64,000 nucleotides of DNA from Saprospirales bacterium GYS_P2D (lineage in GTDB: Bacteria; Bacteroidota; Bacteroidia; Chitinophagales; Saprospiraceae). The translations under genes were made by a program, and so were the position numbers. The stretch covers positions 124,001 through 188,000 of the forward strand of contig WUUP01000005.1 in the NCBI GenBank assembly GCA_009833045.1, in the 5' to 3' direction. Positions 14,565-24,300 of this stretch are shown in pieces (position 1 is the stretch's first letter; every line of letters begins with the position of its first letter). The notes beneath the pieces are model-generated. The model ran no database searches, was not told the origin of the DNA, and saw nothing but the letters and a program-made list of their open reading frames with translations.

Positions 14565-15440
14565 TCAGAGCACATTAGCCAATTGCTCTTTTATTTGATC
14601 GAGCTCTACTTTCATCTGTACCACGATTTGTTGGATCGGAGAGTATTGAGCTTTTGCGCCAAGTGTATTGATCTCACGACCCATCTCTTGGGAGATGAAG
14701 TTTAGTTTTTTGCCGATCTCATATTCAGGAGATTTCAGCTCTTCAAGAAAGTAATCACAGTGCTGACGCAGACGTACTTTTTCTTCGTGTATATCGAGTT
14801 TTTCGAGATAGTAGATGATCTCTTGCTCGAGACGATTTTTGTCAGCAGTATCAGACTTAATATTGTCTTTTATGCTGTTATTTAGGCGCTCTACGAGAGC
14901 TTCTTTTCTTTTTTCCTCATGGGGAATGATCTCTTGCTGCAGATCTTTGATGCTATTGACTCTACCCTCCAGGTCATCCATCAGAGCTTGTCCTTCTTTA
15001 GACCGAAAAGCGTCCAGCTGCTCTACCGCTTGATCTACTGTCTGTAGGATAAACGACCATTCTTCATCAGTGATGTCCTCTTCCTTGGCCTCTACGACAT
15101 TTGGGATACGGATGATGGTGTTGAGGTAGTCCTGAGGTGGTAACTGATGTTTTGCGGCAAATTGGGATAACTGCTCATAGTAGCTATTCAGGAGAGAGAT
15201 ATTAATCCCATATCCAAGATCCGCATCGGAGCTAATCACCTGCACAGTACACTCGATTTTGCCTCTTTTGATTTTATCGAGTAGATATTGACGGAGCTCT
15301 ATTTCCTTAGATCTGAAGTGATTAGGGAGCTTCAGTCGGATGTCAGTGGTCTTACCATTGAGAGTACGCAGCTCAAAAGTATAAGATCTACCTTCATACT
15401 CACCAGTTGATTTACCATAGCCTGTCATCGAATAAAGCAT
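14565..15440 (-). CDS. yicC: YicC family endoribonuclease
   Basis: 291 residues, the usual length. The N terminus MLYSMTGYGKSTGEYEG and the ELRTLNGKTTDIRLKLP segment are signatures of the YicC/YloC family. The C terminus, KLNFISQEMGREINTLGAKAQ, is the conserved DUF1732 part that carries metal-binding residues. YicC is an endoribonuclease involved in RNA turnover. The ATG at 15440 is well supported. The gene is followed immediately by apaG. A 191-bp gap separates it from the divergent HU gene. Confidence 0.95.
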   Translation of the reverse strand: MLYSMTGYGKSTGEYEGRSYTFELRTLNGKTTDIRLKLPNHFRSKEIELRQYLLDKIKRGKIECTVQVISSDADLGYGINISLLNSYYEQLSQFAAKHQLPPQDYLNTIIRIPNVVEAKEEDITDEEWSFILQTVDQAVEQLDAFRSKEGQALMDDLEGRVNSIKDLQQEIIPHEEKRKEALVERLNNSIKDNIKSDTADKNRLEQEIIYYLEKLDIHEEKVRLRQHCDYFLEELKSPEYEIGKKLNFISQEMGREINTLGAKAQYSPIQQIVVQMKVELDQIKEQLANVL

Positions 15441-15631
15441 ATCTACTACGTTTTTTATAAAAGTTTATGAATCAAAAAGGCCGAAAGATAATATATAGTA
15501 ATTCGCCGCATATGAGCACAGATTGAAAAAAAGGAGAAATTTTATGATAAATAAATAAAATTGCGAAATTTGTCAGGCTTAGAATGCTATATTCGGTGTT
15601 CATAAGTAATTAACAACCAATTATTTATATC

Positions 15632-15934
15632 ATGCGTAAAGCCGACTTAGTAAATACTATCGCAGAGAAAACTGGTGTGCCAAAAGTAGATGTCTTAGTA
15701 GCCTTGGAGACATTCTTCACAGAAGTGAAGGATACGCTCGCAGATGGTGAAAATGTATATATCAGAGGATTTGGATCTTTTGTCATTAAAAAACGTGCTA
15801 AGAAAATAGGACGACACATCAAGAAGAATGTAGCTCTCGAGATACCAGAGCACTACATCCCTTCGTTTAAGCCTGCTAAAGTCTTCATGGAGCAAGTCAA
15901 AGGAAATGTGAACGAGCTCCCAGCTGAAGAATAA
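15632..15934 (+). CDS. HU/IHF family DNA-binding protein
   Basis: 100 residues, the usual HU length. MRKADLVNTIAEKTGVPKVDV forms the helical dimerisation part, ENVYIRGFGSFVIKKRAKKIGRHIKKN the beta-arm with the FGSF motif, and the SFKPAKVFMEQV segment the C-terminal helix. It bends and packages DNA in the nucleoid and can assist site-specific recombinases. It is followed by a TPR gene, a small basic protein gene and rng, an order common in Bacteroidota. TATATTCG upstream, near 15590, is a weak match to a -7 element. Confidence 0.95.
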   Translation: MRKADLVNTIAEKTGVPKVDVLVALETFFTEVKDTLADGENVYIRGFGSFVIKKRAKKIGRHIKKNVALEIPEHYIPSFKPAKVFMEQVKGNVNELPAEE

Positions 15935-15953
15935 ACAGTACTAATATATCCAT

Positions 15954-16739
15954 ATGACGAAATCTCAGATAATTACTATTGCAGGATTCTCTGCATTGTT
16001 TCTTATCTTATTGTTTGGTTTTAGGACTAAGCCTAAAGAGCTATTGGAGCAAGAGCGCACCCGATCGCTCAATCTCAGTGCTACGGATATATCCATCATC
16101 AGAGATGAGGCGATGCAGGCTGTAGACGGTAGTACTCGATCGAATATCCAGATATTACAGTCTCAGCTGGAGAATAATCAAGACTCTATAGCCGAGATCG
16201 AGATACTGAAGAATCTATCGAGTACCTGGTATAATCAAGATCAATATGCCATGGCTGGCCACTATGCAGAGCAGATCGGTCAGGTCACTGAGTCTGCGCA
16301 GGCTTGGGGTATAGCAGGTACTACTTATGCTATCGGTATCAAGCGCTCTACAGAAGACAAGCAAAAGCTATATTGCAAAGAAAAAGCGCTCGAATCACTC
16401 GAGAATGCGATCTCGCTTGATCCCGATAATCTGGATTACCAGATCAATCGAGCGGTGATATTTGCAGAGCATCCAGATAGCGAAAATCCAATGCGGGGAA
16501 TACAAATTTTGCTGAAGTTGAATAAAAACTTCCCCAAAAACGTGCCTGTAATAAATAATCTAGCGAAATTTGCACTCCAAACTAATCAGCTCGATAAAGC
16601 CTCAGAGCGCTTGCAATCAGCATTAGCACTGGAACCCAACAATAAAACGACTGTCTGTCTTATGGCAGAAGCAATGAGTCGTCAGGGACAAATGGCTCAG
16701 GCTGAGGAGTTTAGGATCAAATGTGAACAATTAAAATAA
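15954..16739 (+). CDS. Membrane-anchored TPR protein
   Basis: 261 residues. One membrane segment at about 6-22 (IITIAGFSALFLILLFGF) anchors a soluble helical domain with TPR-like repeats; the clearest are at about 150-175 (ALESLENAISLDPDNLDY) and 212-235 (KASERLQSALALEPNNKT). It starts 19 bp after the HU stop and is probably co-transcribed with HU. In Bacteroidota a TPR protein of this kind often lies between HU and rng, but its partner is not known to me. Confidence 0.8.
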   Translation: MTKSQIITIAGFSALFLILLFGFRTKPKELLEQERTRSLNLSATDISIIRDEAMQAVDGSTRSNIQILQSQLENNQDSIAEIEILKNLSSTWYNQDQYAMAGHYAEQIGQVTESAQAWGIAGTTYAIGIKRSTEDKQKLYCKEKALESLENAISLDPDNLDYQINRAVIFAEHPDSENPMRGIQILLKLNKNFPKNVPVINNLAKFALQTNQLDKASERLQSALALEPNNKTTVCLMAEAMSRQGQMAQAEEFRIKCEQLK

Positions 16740-16746
16740 TGTAAGT

Positions 16747-16839
16747 ATGCCTTGCGGTAAAAAAAGAAAAAGACACAAAATAGCCACACACAAAAGAAAG
16801 AAAAGGCTAAGAAAGAACAGACATAAGAAAAAGAAGTAG
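16747..16839 (+). CDS. AURKAIP1/COX24-type small basic protein, probable ribosomal component
   Basis: 30 codons: MPCGKKRKRHKIATHKRKKR, then LRKNRHKKKK. More than half of the residues are K, R or H. The short KKRKRHKIATHKRKKRLRKNRHK pattern is that of the AURKAIP1/COX24 C-terminal domain (mitochondrial small-subunit protein mS38 type), which in Bacteroidota occurs as a stand-alone protein of about this size near HU and rng. A ribosomal location is inferred from the family. The stop codon lies inside the stem of the following terminator. Confidence 0.82.
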   Translation: MPCGKKRKRHKIATHKRKKRLRKNRHKKKK

Positions 16840-16866
16840 GTCTTTGATCTACTTCTCTTTCTGTTT
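16832..16866 (+). terminator. Terminator after the small basic protein gene
   Basis: An 11-bp stem (AGAAGTAGGTC / GATCTACTTCT, one G-T pair, TTT loop) followed by CTTTCTGTTTT. It includes the TAG stop of the 30-codon gene and separates the HU transcript from rng. Confidence 0.88.
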
Positions 16867-17023
16867 TACATAGGAATATAGCAGGATATATTCGACTACA
16901 GTCAGTTAGAAATATTATAGAAAACTCCAACTCTCACTGACCTACTCATCTCTCTCTCAATAATCTCTCTCTGAAATCGCAAGATTCCTGCTGGTAAGCC
17001 GATGCTTCAAATAAAAGAACATT

Positions 17024-18574
17024 GTGGAGAAAGAACTAATTATTAATTCTACAGAAGAGTCTGTAGAAATAGCCCTGTTAGAAGACAGGCGACTTGTTGA
17101 ATTACATCAAGAGAAAAAGGGAAATAGCTTCAATGTTGGAGATATATTCTTAGGGACTATCAAAAAGACAATGCCTGGGCTTAATGCCGCATTCGTCGAT
17201 ATAGGTCATCCCCGTGATGCTTTTTTGCATTACACCGATTGTGGTCCCACGCTCTCATCTGTCATCAACTACACACAGGGCTCCATCAAGAACAAAATAA
17301 GAAGCCATAAACTCGACACCTTTGAGATACCTCCTGAGATAGATAAGCGAGGTAGTATCGATAAAGTGCTCAAGAAAGGAGACTTTTTGCTCGTACAGAT
17401 ACTCAAAGAGCCCATATCTACCAAAGGGCCTCGCCTCAGCTGTGAGATCACTATACCTGGTCGATATGTAGTCCTCAGCCCATTTAAAAATGTGGTCGCA
17501 GTATCTAAAAAACTCTCGTCTGACGAAGAGCGCACTCGCCTAAAAAAACTCACTGATAGCATCAAACCAAAAAACTTTGGCGTCATAGTACGTACTGCCG
17601 CTGAAGGGAAAAAAGTAGCGGATATCCACGAAGATATCCTTGATCTCATGGCGAAGTGGGAGCAAATCTATACTAAGATCAGAGGCGCTAAAAAGTATAA
17701 AAAAGTACTCAAAGAACTCGACAAGTCTGAGTCTATCATGCGTGATCTCATCAGCGAAGACTTCAATCGGGTCGTGACTAATGACAGCGAGTCCTATGCC
17801 AATATGAAGGACTTCTTAGGTGGCTTTAGTAAGGAGAGACAGAAGATCTTAGACCTATATAAGGGTAAGCGAGACATTTTTGATCACTACGGTATCAGTA
17901 AGCAGATTAAATCTTCTTTTGGTAAGACATACACCATGCGAAGTGGTGCATATCTGGTGATAGAGCACACTGAGGCCATGCACGTGATAGATGTCAATAG
18001 TGGTCCAAAGATGAAAAACACGGATCAAGAAACAGCGGCTATACAGGTCAATCTGGAGGCGGCTGAGGAGATCGCTCGACAGATGAAGCTCCGAGATCTG
18101 GGAGGAATCGTCATCATCGACTTCATCGATATGCGAAATCCAGAAAACAAAGCTAAGCTTGTCAAGGCTCTAAAACGGTTCATGGAGTCTGATAGAGCAC
18201 AGCATACAGTGCTACCTCTGACGAAGTTTGGTCTGATGCAGATCACACGGCAGCGGACACGACCAGAAGTCAAGATCAGCACTGCCGAGATCTGTCCTAC
18301 CTGTGAGGGTAGCGGCAAGATCACACCGAGCCTATTGATCACTGATGATGTAGAGCGTAGCTTGATTCATATATTCAATGCTCGACCTAAGTCAAAGATT
18401 CTGTTGGAGGCTCACCCGTTTGTCATCGCATATATCAAAGAGGGATGGCCGAGTCTAAGGATGAAATGGTATCGCAAGCATCAGAAATGGATCAAGCTAA
18501 AGGCTAATTCTAATTTTGGTCTTAATGAGTTTAAGTTTTTTGATCAGAATATGGACGAGATCCGTATCTCTTAG
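17024..18574 (+). CDS. rng: Ribonuclease G (Rne/Rng family)
   Basis: Single-strand-specific endoribonuclease for rRNA maturation and mRNA decay. 516 residues with an N-terminal S1 domain (GDIFLGTIKKTMPGLNAAFVDIG, about 40-62), the DNase-I-like catalytic domain with D323 (IDVNSG) and D366 (IIDFIDM), and the zinc-link CPTC at 424-427 that holds the dimer together. There is no long disordered scaffold tail, so RNase G rather than E. Start is GTG at 17024 (MEKELIINSTEESVEIALLED), which matches the family N terminus; no ATG lies nearby in frame. Confidence 0.95.
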   Translation: MEKELIINSTEESVEIALLEDRRLVELHQEKKGNSFNVGDIFLGTIKKTMPGLNAAFVDIGHPRDAFLHYTDCGPTLSSVINYTQGSIKNKIRSHKLDTFEIPPEIDKRGSIDKVLKKGDFLLVQILKEPISTKGPRLSCEITIPGRYVVLSPFKNVVAVSKKLSSDEERTRLKKLTDSIKPKNFGVIVRTAAEGKKVADIHEDILDLMAKWEQIYTKIRGAKKYKKVLKELDKSESIMRDLISEDFNRVVTNDSESYANMKDFLGGFSKERQKILDLYKGKRDIFDHYGISKQIKSSFGKTYTMRSGAYLVIEHTEAMHVIDVNSGPKMKNTDQETAAIQVNLEAAEEIARQMKLRDLGGIVIIDFIDMRNPENKAKLVKALKRFMESDRAQHTVLPLTKFGLMQITRQRTRPEVKISTAEICPTCEGSGKITPSLLITDDVERSLIHIFNARPKSKILLEAHPFVIAYIKEGWPSLRMKWYRKHQKWIKLKANSNFGLNEFKFFDQNMDEIRIS

Positions 18575-18593
18575 ATAGATCAATAAAACCTCG

Positions 18594-19622
18594 GTGAACT
18601 CACTTGCATTTTTAGACCCAATAAAAAATAAGCGGATCGTCATAGCTCCGCTCAATTGGGGCTTGGGACATGCTACACGCAGTATGCCCATCATCGATCA
18701 TCTCCGTCGAAAAAATGAAGTGATAGTCGCCTCTGATGGATTGGCCCTACGGTTATTGAGATCACGATATCCTGATCTACAGACTATCGAGCTACCGGCG
18801 TATGATATCGAGTATGGCGGACACTCTATGGTATGGGCGATGATGCGACAGCTACCTAAGATCACCAAAGCCGTAGCCATAGAGTCAGCACTCATAGAAG
18901 AGATAGTCGATCAATACCAAGTAGATATGATCATCAGTGATCATCGTCTGGGCTGCAGAGATGCTCGTATACCATCCTTCATCATAGCGCATCAGATCCG
19001 ATTACGAGGTGGATCTACGCTGCTGTCATCCATGGCGAATAGAGTGCATCGACAGTTTATTAATCGATTCACCGAGTGCTGGATCCCCGACTATGAGCAT
19101 CCCACCATGAAGCTATCTGGCGAGCTATCTGACAGTACCGGGATCAATACTAAAAGATATATAGGTCCACTTAGTCGACTTAGAAAACAAGCAAGCGTAA
19201 AGAAAATTGACTTGTCGATCATTCTTTCGGGCCCAGAGCCAGCACGTAGCGTGCTCGAGCAGCATCTGGATCGTCTTCTGCCATCATTAGGACTGTCATC
19301 GGTAGTATTGGTGAGAGGTACAGATAGAAGAGCTCAACTAAACTACAGCTACTCTGATGTCATAGATATGGCTGATAGTACGCAGCTGTCTACTATCATC
19401 AGCGGATCAAAGGTGGTCTTATCTCGATCAGGATATACCTCGATCATGGATCTATCACATATGCATCAAGCGGCCATATGGATACCTACTCCAGGCCAAC
19501 CAGAGCAAGAATATCTGGCAGAGTATCTATCTGACCGGGAGCGATGGAGAGTGATCTCTGAGAATGATCTCAAGGCTGATACGCTTCTGGATGCTCTCCG
19601 TAATGTTTATTTATTATATTGA
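18594..19622 (+). CDS. MurG-like glycosyltransferase
   Basis: 342 residues. RIVIAPLNWGLGHATRSMPI near the N terminus is the glycine-rich donor-binding loop of GT-B enzymes related to MurG and LPS N-acetylglucosaminyltransferases. The C-terminal half carries the second Rossmann-type motif (SKVVLSRSGYTSIMDL) and IWIPTPGQPEQEYLA, which resembles the UDP-GlcNAc-binding region. Bacteroidota homologues are annotated only as glycosyltransferases. It starts with GTG at 18594, 19 bp after rng. A later start is possible. Its 3' end overlaps the convergent pth gene by 16 bp. Confidence 0.75.
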   Translation: MNSLAFLDPIKNKRIVIAPLNWGLGHATRSMPIIDHLRRKNEVIVASDGLALRLLRSRYPDLQTIELPAYDIEYGGHSMVWAMMRQLPKITKAVAIESALIEEIVDQYQVDMIISDHRLGCRDARIPSFIIAHQIRLRGGSTLLSSMANRVHRQFINRFTECWIPDYEHPTMKLSGELSDSTGINTKRYIGPLSRLRKQASVKKIDLSIILSGPEPARSVLEQHLDRLLPSLGLSSVVLVRGTDRRAQLNYSYSDVIDMADSTQLSTIISGSKVVLSRSGYTSIMDLSHMHQAAIWIPTPGQPEQEYLAEYLSDRERWRVISENDLKADTLLDALRNVYLLY

Positions 19623-20212
19623 CTCATCGTGTGGCTGAGGCCAATAGTACAATAGCTCAAGCTGGCACCAGCGCAGTGGGGTATCAGAGTCTTTAGGGTA
19701 GTGCGCTCTTCATCTGACCATTTACCCAATACAAAATCAACCTGCTGTCCCTTGTGATAATCATTGCCAATACCTACCCTCAAACGAGCATATTTTTGAC
19801 CTATGACCTGATTGATATCTTTGAGACCATTGTGACCACCGTCGCTTCCTTTACCTCGGAGACGTACCTTGCCAAAATCAATATTCAGATCATCTACTAT
19901 TACGATCACTCGATCATGAGGTATCTTTTCTTTTTGCATCCAGTAGTTGACAGCCTTACCGCTGCGATTCATGTAAGTCGATGGTTTGAGAAGTAGGATC
20001 GTTCGACCTTTGTGCTTGACAGTAGCGAGGTCTCCGAGTGTTTCATGTTTCCACTCAGCATTATTTTCTTTGGCGATGTGGTCAACTACATCAAAACCTA
20101 TATTGTGGCGGGTGTCATCATATTCGGCACCCATATTTCCCAGTCCTACTATCAGATATTTCATCGTGTTCTCTTCTTTCTTATCTCTTCCAAACCAATT
20201 TTTAAACCACAT
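19607..20212 (-). CDS. pth: Peptidyl-tRNA hydrolase
   Basis: Releases peptides from prematurely dropped peptidyl-tRNAs. All key residues are present: N26 (VGLGN), H36 (DTRHNIGF, the catalytic histidine), N in TYMNRSGKAV and D in VVIVDDLNID. The frame gives 201 residues. The first 16, MWFKNWFGRDKKEENT, precede the family start MKYLIVGLGN; a start at 20164 would give 185 residues. Short charged N-terminal extensions are common in Bacteroidota, so either start may be right. Confidence 0.95.
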   Translation of the reverse strand: MWFKNWFGRDKKEENTMKYLIVGLGNMGAEYDDTRHNIGFDVVDHIAKENNAEWKHETLGDLATVKHKGRTILLLKPSTYMNRSGKAVNYWMQKEKIPHDRVIVIVDDLNIDFGKVRLRGKGSDGGHNGLKDINQVIGQKYARLRVGIGNDYHKGQQVDFVLGKWSDEERTTLKTLIPHCAGASLSYCTIGLSHTMSQYNK

Positions 20213-20291
20213 AGTCGGGAGTGATTGTTCCGCAAAGGTATTTTAATCATTTTGTATGCAGATGCGATAGGACTTTTACTTTTGAGCTCAT

Positions 20292-21311
20292 ATGCCACCT
20301 ATTGCAGACATATATCGTTTTTTGAGTAAGCTGACTGTAGTCAAAATATGGAATGCCGTGATGTTGGTATTGAGCTTCTATTGGATGCGGCTCACCGGCC
20401 AAATCAAGATATGGGGTCAGCCCATGACGCTATCTGTAGAGCCCACTACGGCGTGTAACCTGCGCTGTCCAGAGTGTCCAAGCGGACTAAGATCATTCAC
20501 TCGGCCTACAGGCAATATCAAAGACAATCACTATCGTCATGTCATCTCACAGCTCAAGGATCGATTGATTTATTTGATATTCTATTTTCAGGGCGAGCCA
20601 TTTATACATCCTGATTTTCTTTCAATGGTTTGCCATGCCCATGAGCAGGGATTGTACACCATTACCTCGACTAATGGGCACTTCCTCCATGATGATCTGG
20701 CTCGTCAGACAGTGGAGTCAGGACTGGATCGACTGATCATATCGGTAGATGGCACGACGCAGAAGGTCTATGAGCAATATCGAAAAAGTGGCAATCTCGA
20801 GCAAGTACTCGACGGAGCCCGCAATATCATCAAGTGGAAAAAGAAGCTAAAAAGCTCGAGTCCTCAGGTGATATTTCAGATGCTCGTCGTCCGACCCAAT
20901 GAGCACCAGATCGATGAACTCAAAGTGCTTGCTAAACAGGTAGGTGTAGATCAAGTCAAACTAAAGACCGCTCAGATATATGACTATGAGCAGGGGCATG
21001 AGCTCATACCGACTATAGATCGCTACTCTCGCTATATTCAGAAGTCTGATGGCAGCTACAGGACTAAGCACTCCCTCGACAATGCCTGCTGGAAGATGTG
21101 GCACTCCTCTCTGGTCACATGGGATGGGCGGGTCGTCCCTTGTTGCTTTGACAAAGATGCTACCCATGAGCTGGGTAGTACTAAAGATCAATCCTTCGCT
21201 GATATCTGGCGAGGAGAAAAGTATCGAGCCTTCAGATCACAGATCCAGACAGGTCGAGATCAGATCGATATCTGTACTAACTGTAGCGAAGGGTGCAAGG
21301 TGTTTTATTGA
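20292..21311 (+). CDS. Radical SAM/SPASM protein
   Basis: 339 residues. CNLRCPEC with C55, C59 and C62 binds the radical SAM iron-sulfur cluster, preceded by LSVEPTTA. The C-terminal SPASM region has CW (about 263), VVPCCFDKD and CTNCSEGC, enough cysteines for an auxiliary cluster. Such proteins modify peptides, sugars or cofactors; no precursor peptide gene or tailoring partner lies next to it, so the substrate is unknown. A hydrophobic stretch at about 18-36 suggests membrane association. The mfd gene starts 64 bp downstream. Confidence 0.85.
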   Translation: MPPIADIYRFLSKLTVVKIWNAVMLVLSFYWMRLTGQIKIWGQPMTLSVEPTTACNLRCPECPSGLRSFTRPTGNIKDNHYRHVISQLKDRLIYLIFYFQGEPFIHPDFLSMVCHAHEQGLYTITSTNGHFLHDDLARQTVESGLDRLIISVDGTTQKVYEQYRKSGNLEQVLDGARNIIKWKKKLKSSSPQVIFQMLVVRPNEHQIDELKVLAKQVGVDQVKLKTAQIYDYEQGHELIPTIDRYSRYIQKSDGSYRTKHSLDNACWKMWHSSLVTWDGRVVPCCFDKDATHELGSTKDQSFADIWRGEKYRAFRSQIQTGRDQIDICTNCSEGCKVFY

Positions 21312-21362
21312 TTCAGACTTATCCCTTTTTCAACACTCTCCCAGCACCGCTGTTAAATTTAA

Positions 21363-21370
21363 TATCTTTG
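21363..21370 (+). promoter_or_regulatory. -7 element upstream of mfd
   Basis: TATCTTTG matches TAnnTTTG exactly and lies 5 bp before the GTG start of mfd. The transcript would begin at or just after the start codon, meaning a leaderless or nearly leaderless message. No clear -33 TTTG is seen. Confidence 0.55.
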
Positions 21371-21375
21371 CGCCC

Positions 21376-24300
21376 GTGGAAAATCTCACCCGTTTACTCA
21401 GCCGATATCAAGAAGACAAAAGGATAAAAAAAGCAGCAGCTGCTCTGTCTGATATAGATACACACTCTCGTGTCAAGATGGATCATCTCTTGGGTGCTCA
21501 GGAAGCATTCGCTCTGATGGGTCTCTATGATAGTGGTTTGGCAAATCATGTAGTCATAGCCATAGACAAGGAGGAAGCAGCCTATCTACAGAATACACTG
21601 GATAATATCAGTCCTGACAAGTCGATTTCTTTACTTCCCGATTCATTTAAGCGACCGCTCCACTTTGAGGAGCTCGATAGTCACAATGTACTACAGCGCA
21701 CCGAGGCGATTAATAAAATGAGCTTAGGACTCGGCCGAGGCGAGATTATCGTGACCTATCCTGAGGCATTATTTGAGAAGGTCGTCGATCCCAATGTCAT
21801 CAATAAACAGCGTATCGAGATTTCGAGGGAGGAGTCGCTGGATCTGGATACGATCTTGGAGTTATTGATCGAGTATGGATTTGAGCGAGTAGAGTTCGTC
21901 TATGAGCCGGGACAGTTTTCTATCAGAGGAGGGATCGTAGATATCTTTTCATTTGGAAATGAATGGCCCTATCGCATAGAGCTATTCGATGATGAGGTAG
22001 AGAGTATTAGGATGTTTAATCCTGGCAATCAGCTATCGATCCGTAGTATCAATAAGATCGCTATCATACCTAATGTCACGGGACAGTTTGAGCAAAAGGA
22101 TAAGATATCACTTTTTGAAATTTTTCCTCGAGACACAGTCGTGTGGGTAAAGGATGGGGACCATCTGATCGATAAGCTGCAGCAGTGCTTTGAGAAAGCT
22201 GAAGAGTTTGCTCAAGATATGATGCTAGTAGAAGATGAAAAGCTAAAGGAAATATTCAAAGATCGAGCTTTCATCTATCCGGGGGATGTGGTCGACTATG
22301 TCACACGATTCAATGTGATACAATATGCCAATAGTCAGTTATTTCCTGGTGAGCCAGAGGTGACTATTGATTTTGGCGCTAAGCCACAGCCGAGTTTCAA
22401 TCGTAGTTTTGAGCTATTGATAGAAAATCTCAAAGAACTTAATGAAGAGCAAATAGAGGTATTCCTATTCACAGATAGTACTAAGCAGATCGAGCGTTTT
22501 TACAGCATCTTTGAGGATCTCAATGCTAAGGTGACCTTTCATCCGATCGCAAAGTCAATACACAAAGGCTTCATTGATCCGACGATGAAAATCGCCTGCT
22601 ATACAGATCATCAAATATTTGAGCGATTTCATCGGTATAAGCTGCGTCGGGGATTCACACAGGAGCAAGCGATTAATCTTAAGATGCTCCGAGAACTTAA
22701 GCGTGGAGACTATGTCGTGCACATAGATCATGGTGTGGGTAAGTTTTCTGGACTTGAGAAAATCGATATCAATGGGCATATACAGGAGTCGGTCCGATTA
22801 TTTTATAAGAATAATGATGTCCTCTATGTCAGCATCAACAGTCTGCACAAGATCTCTCGATATGTAGGCAAAGATGGGACTGCGCCCAAGCTCGATAAGA
22901 TCGGAAGTGACGCCTGGAAAACGCTCAAGCGAAAGACCAAGAAAAAGGTAAAGGACATCGCTAAAGAGCTAATCAAGCTCTATGCGCAGCGTAAAGCCTC
23001 AAAGGGATTTGCCTGTGCCCCAGATGGCTATCTGCAAAATGAGCTCGAGGCCTCCTTCATCTATGAAGATACCCCTGATCAGCTGCAGGCCACTATAGAT
23101 GTCAAAGCTGATATGGAAAAAGAATATCCGATGGATCGACTGATCTGTGGAGATGTGGGATTTGGCAAGACGGAGGTAGCTATACGTGCAGCTTTTAAAG
23201 CCGTGGTCAATGGAAAGCAGGTGGCGGTACTCGTGCCTACGACGATATTAGCATTACAGCACGCTAAGACTTTCGCAGAGCGCCTCAAGGATTTCCCAGT
23301 GAAGGTAGATTATATCAATAGATTTAAATCTGCTGCAGAAAAAACAGCCACACTCAAAAGGCTCGCTGATGGCGATATTGACATACTCATTGGGACTCAT
23401 GCCATCCTCAATAAAAAAGTAAAGTTTAAAGATCTTGGGCTCTTGGTTATCGACGAGGAGCAGAAGTTTGGTGTAGCGGCTAAGGAAAAATTGAGGGGTA
23501 TGAAAGTCAATGTGGATACATTGACTCTGACGGCTACTCCAATCCCGAGGACCTTACAATTTTCGTTGATGTCCGCTCGAGATCTATCGATCATCAAGAC
23601 CCCTCCGCCTAATCGTCAGCCGATACATACGGAGCGCAGAGTATTTAATGATGAAGTGATCCGAGAGTCTATCTACTATGAAGTACATCGAGGAGGACAG
23701 GTGTTCTTTGTCCACAATAGGGTCAAATCACTGGCAGATATGGCAGCATTGATCAAGCGCCTATGCCCTGATGTATCGATCGCTACTGCACATGGTCAGA
23801 TGGATCCTAAGAAACTGGAGGAGACATTAGTCGCATTCATAGATCGTAAGTATGATGTGCTCGTATGTACTAATATCATAGAGACAGGTCTCGACATCTC
23901 TAATGCGAATACGATGATCATTAATAATGCTAATCAGTTTGGCCTGAGTGATCTACACCAGCTACGAGGTCGTGTAGGACGATCCAACAAAAAGGCCTTT
24001 TGCTATCTATTCGCTCCACCACTATCTGTTTTGACTCCAGAGGCACGTAAGCGGCTTAAGACCCTTGAGGAGTTTTCGGATTTGGGTAGTGGATTTCACA
24101 TTGCTATGCGGGATATGGACATCCGTGGAGCGGGAAATCTCTTGGGAGCAGAGCAGAGTGGATTCATCGCTGATATCGGCTACGAGACCTATCAGCGAAT
24201 ACTCGAGGAAGCAGTCCACGAGCTCAAAGAGAATGAGTTTAAAGATGTATTTGAAGATCAGTTGGCTGAGGAAAAGCATAGCTATGTCCGAGATGTAGAG

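Noticed and set aside
21049-21375. Upstream extension of the mfd frame into the radical SAM gene
   Set aside because: The translation does not resemble Mfd, overlaps a convincing gene and lies before the TATCTTTG element.
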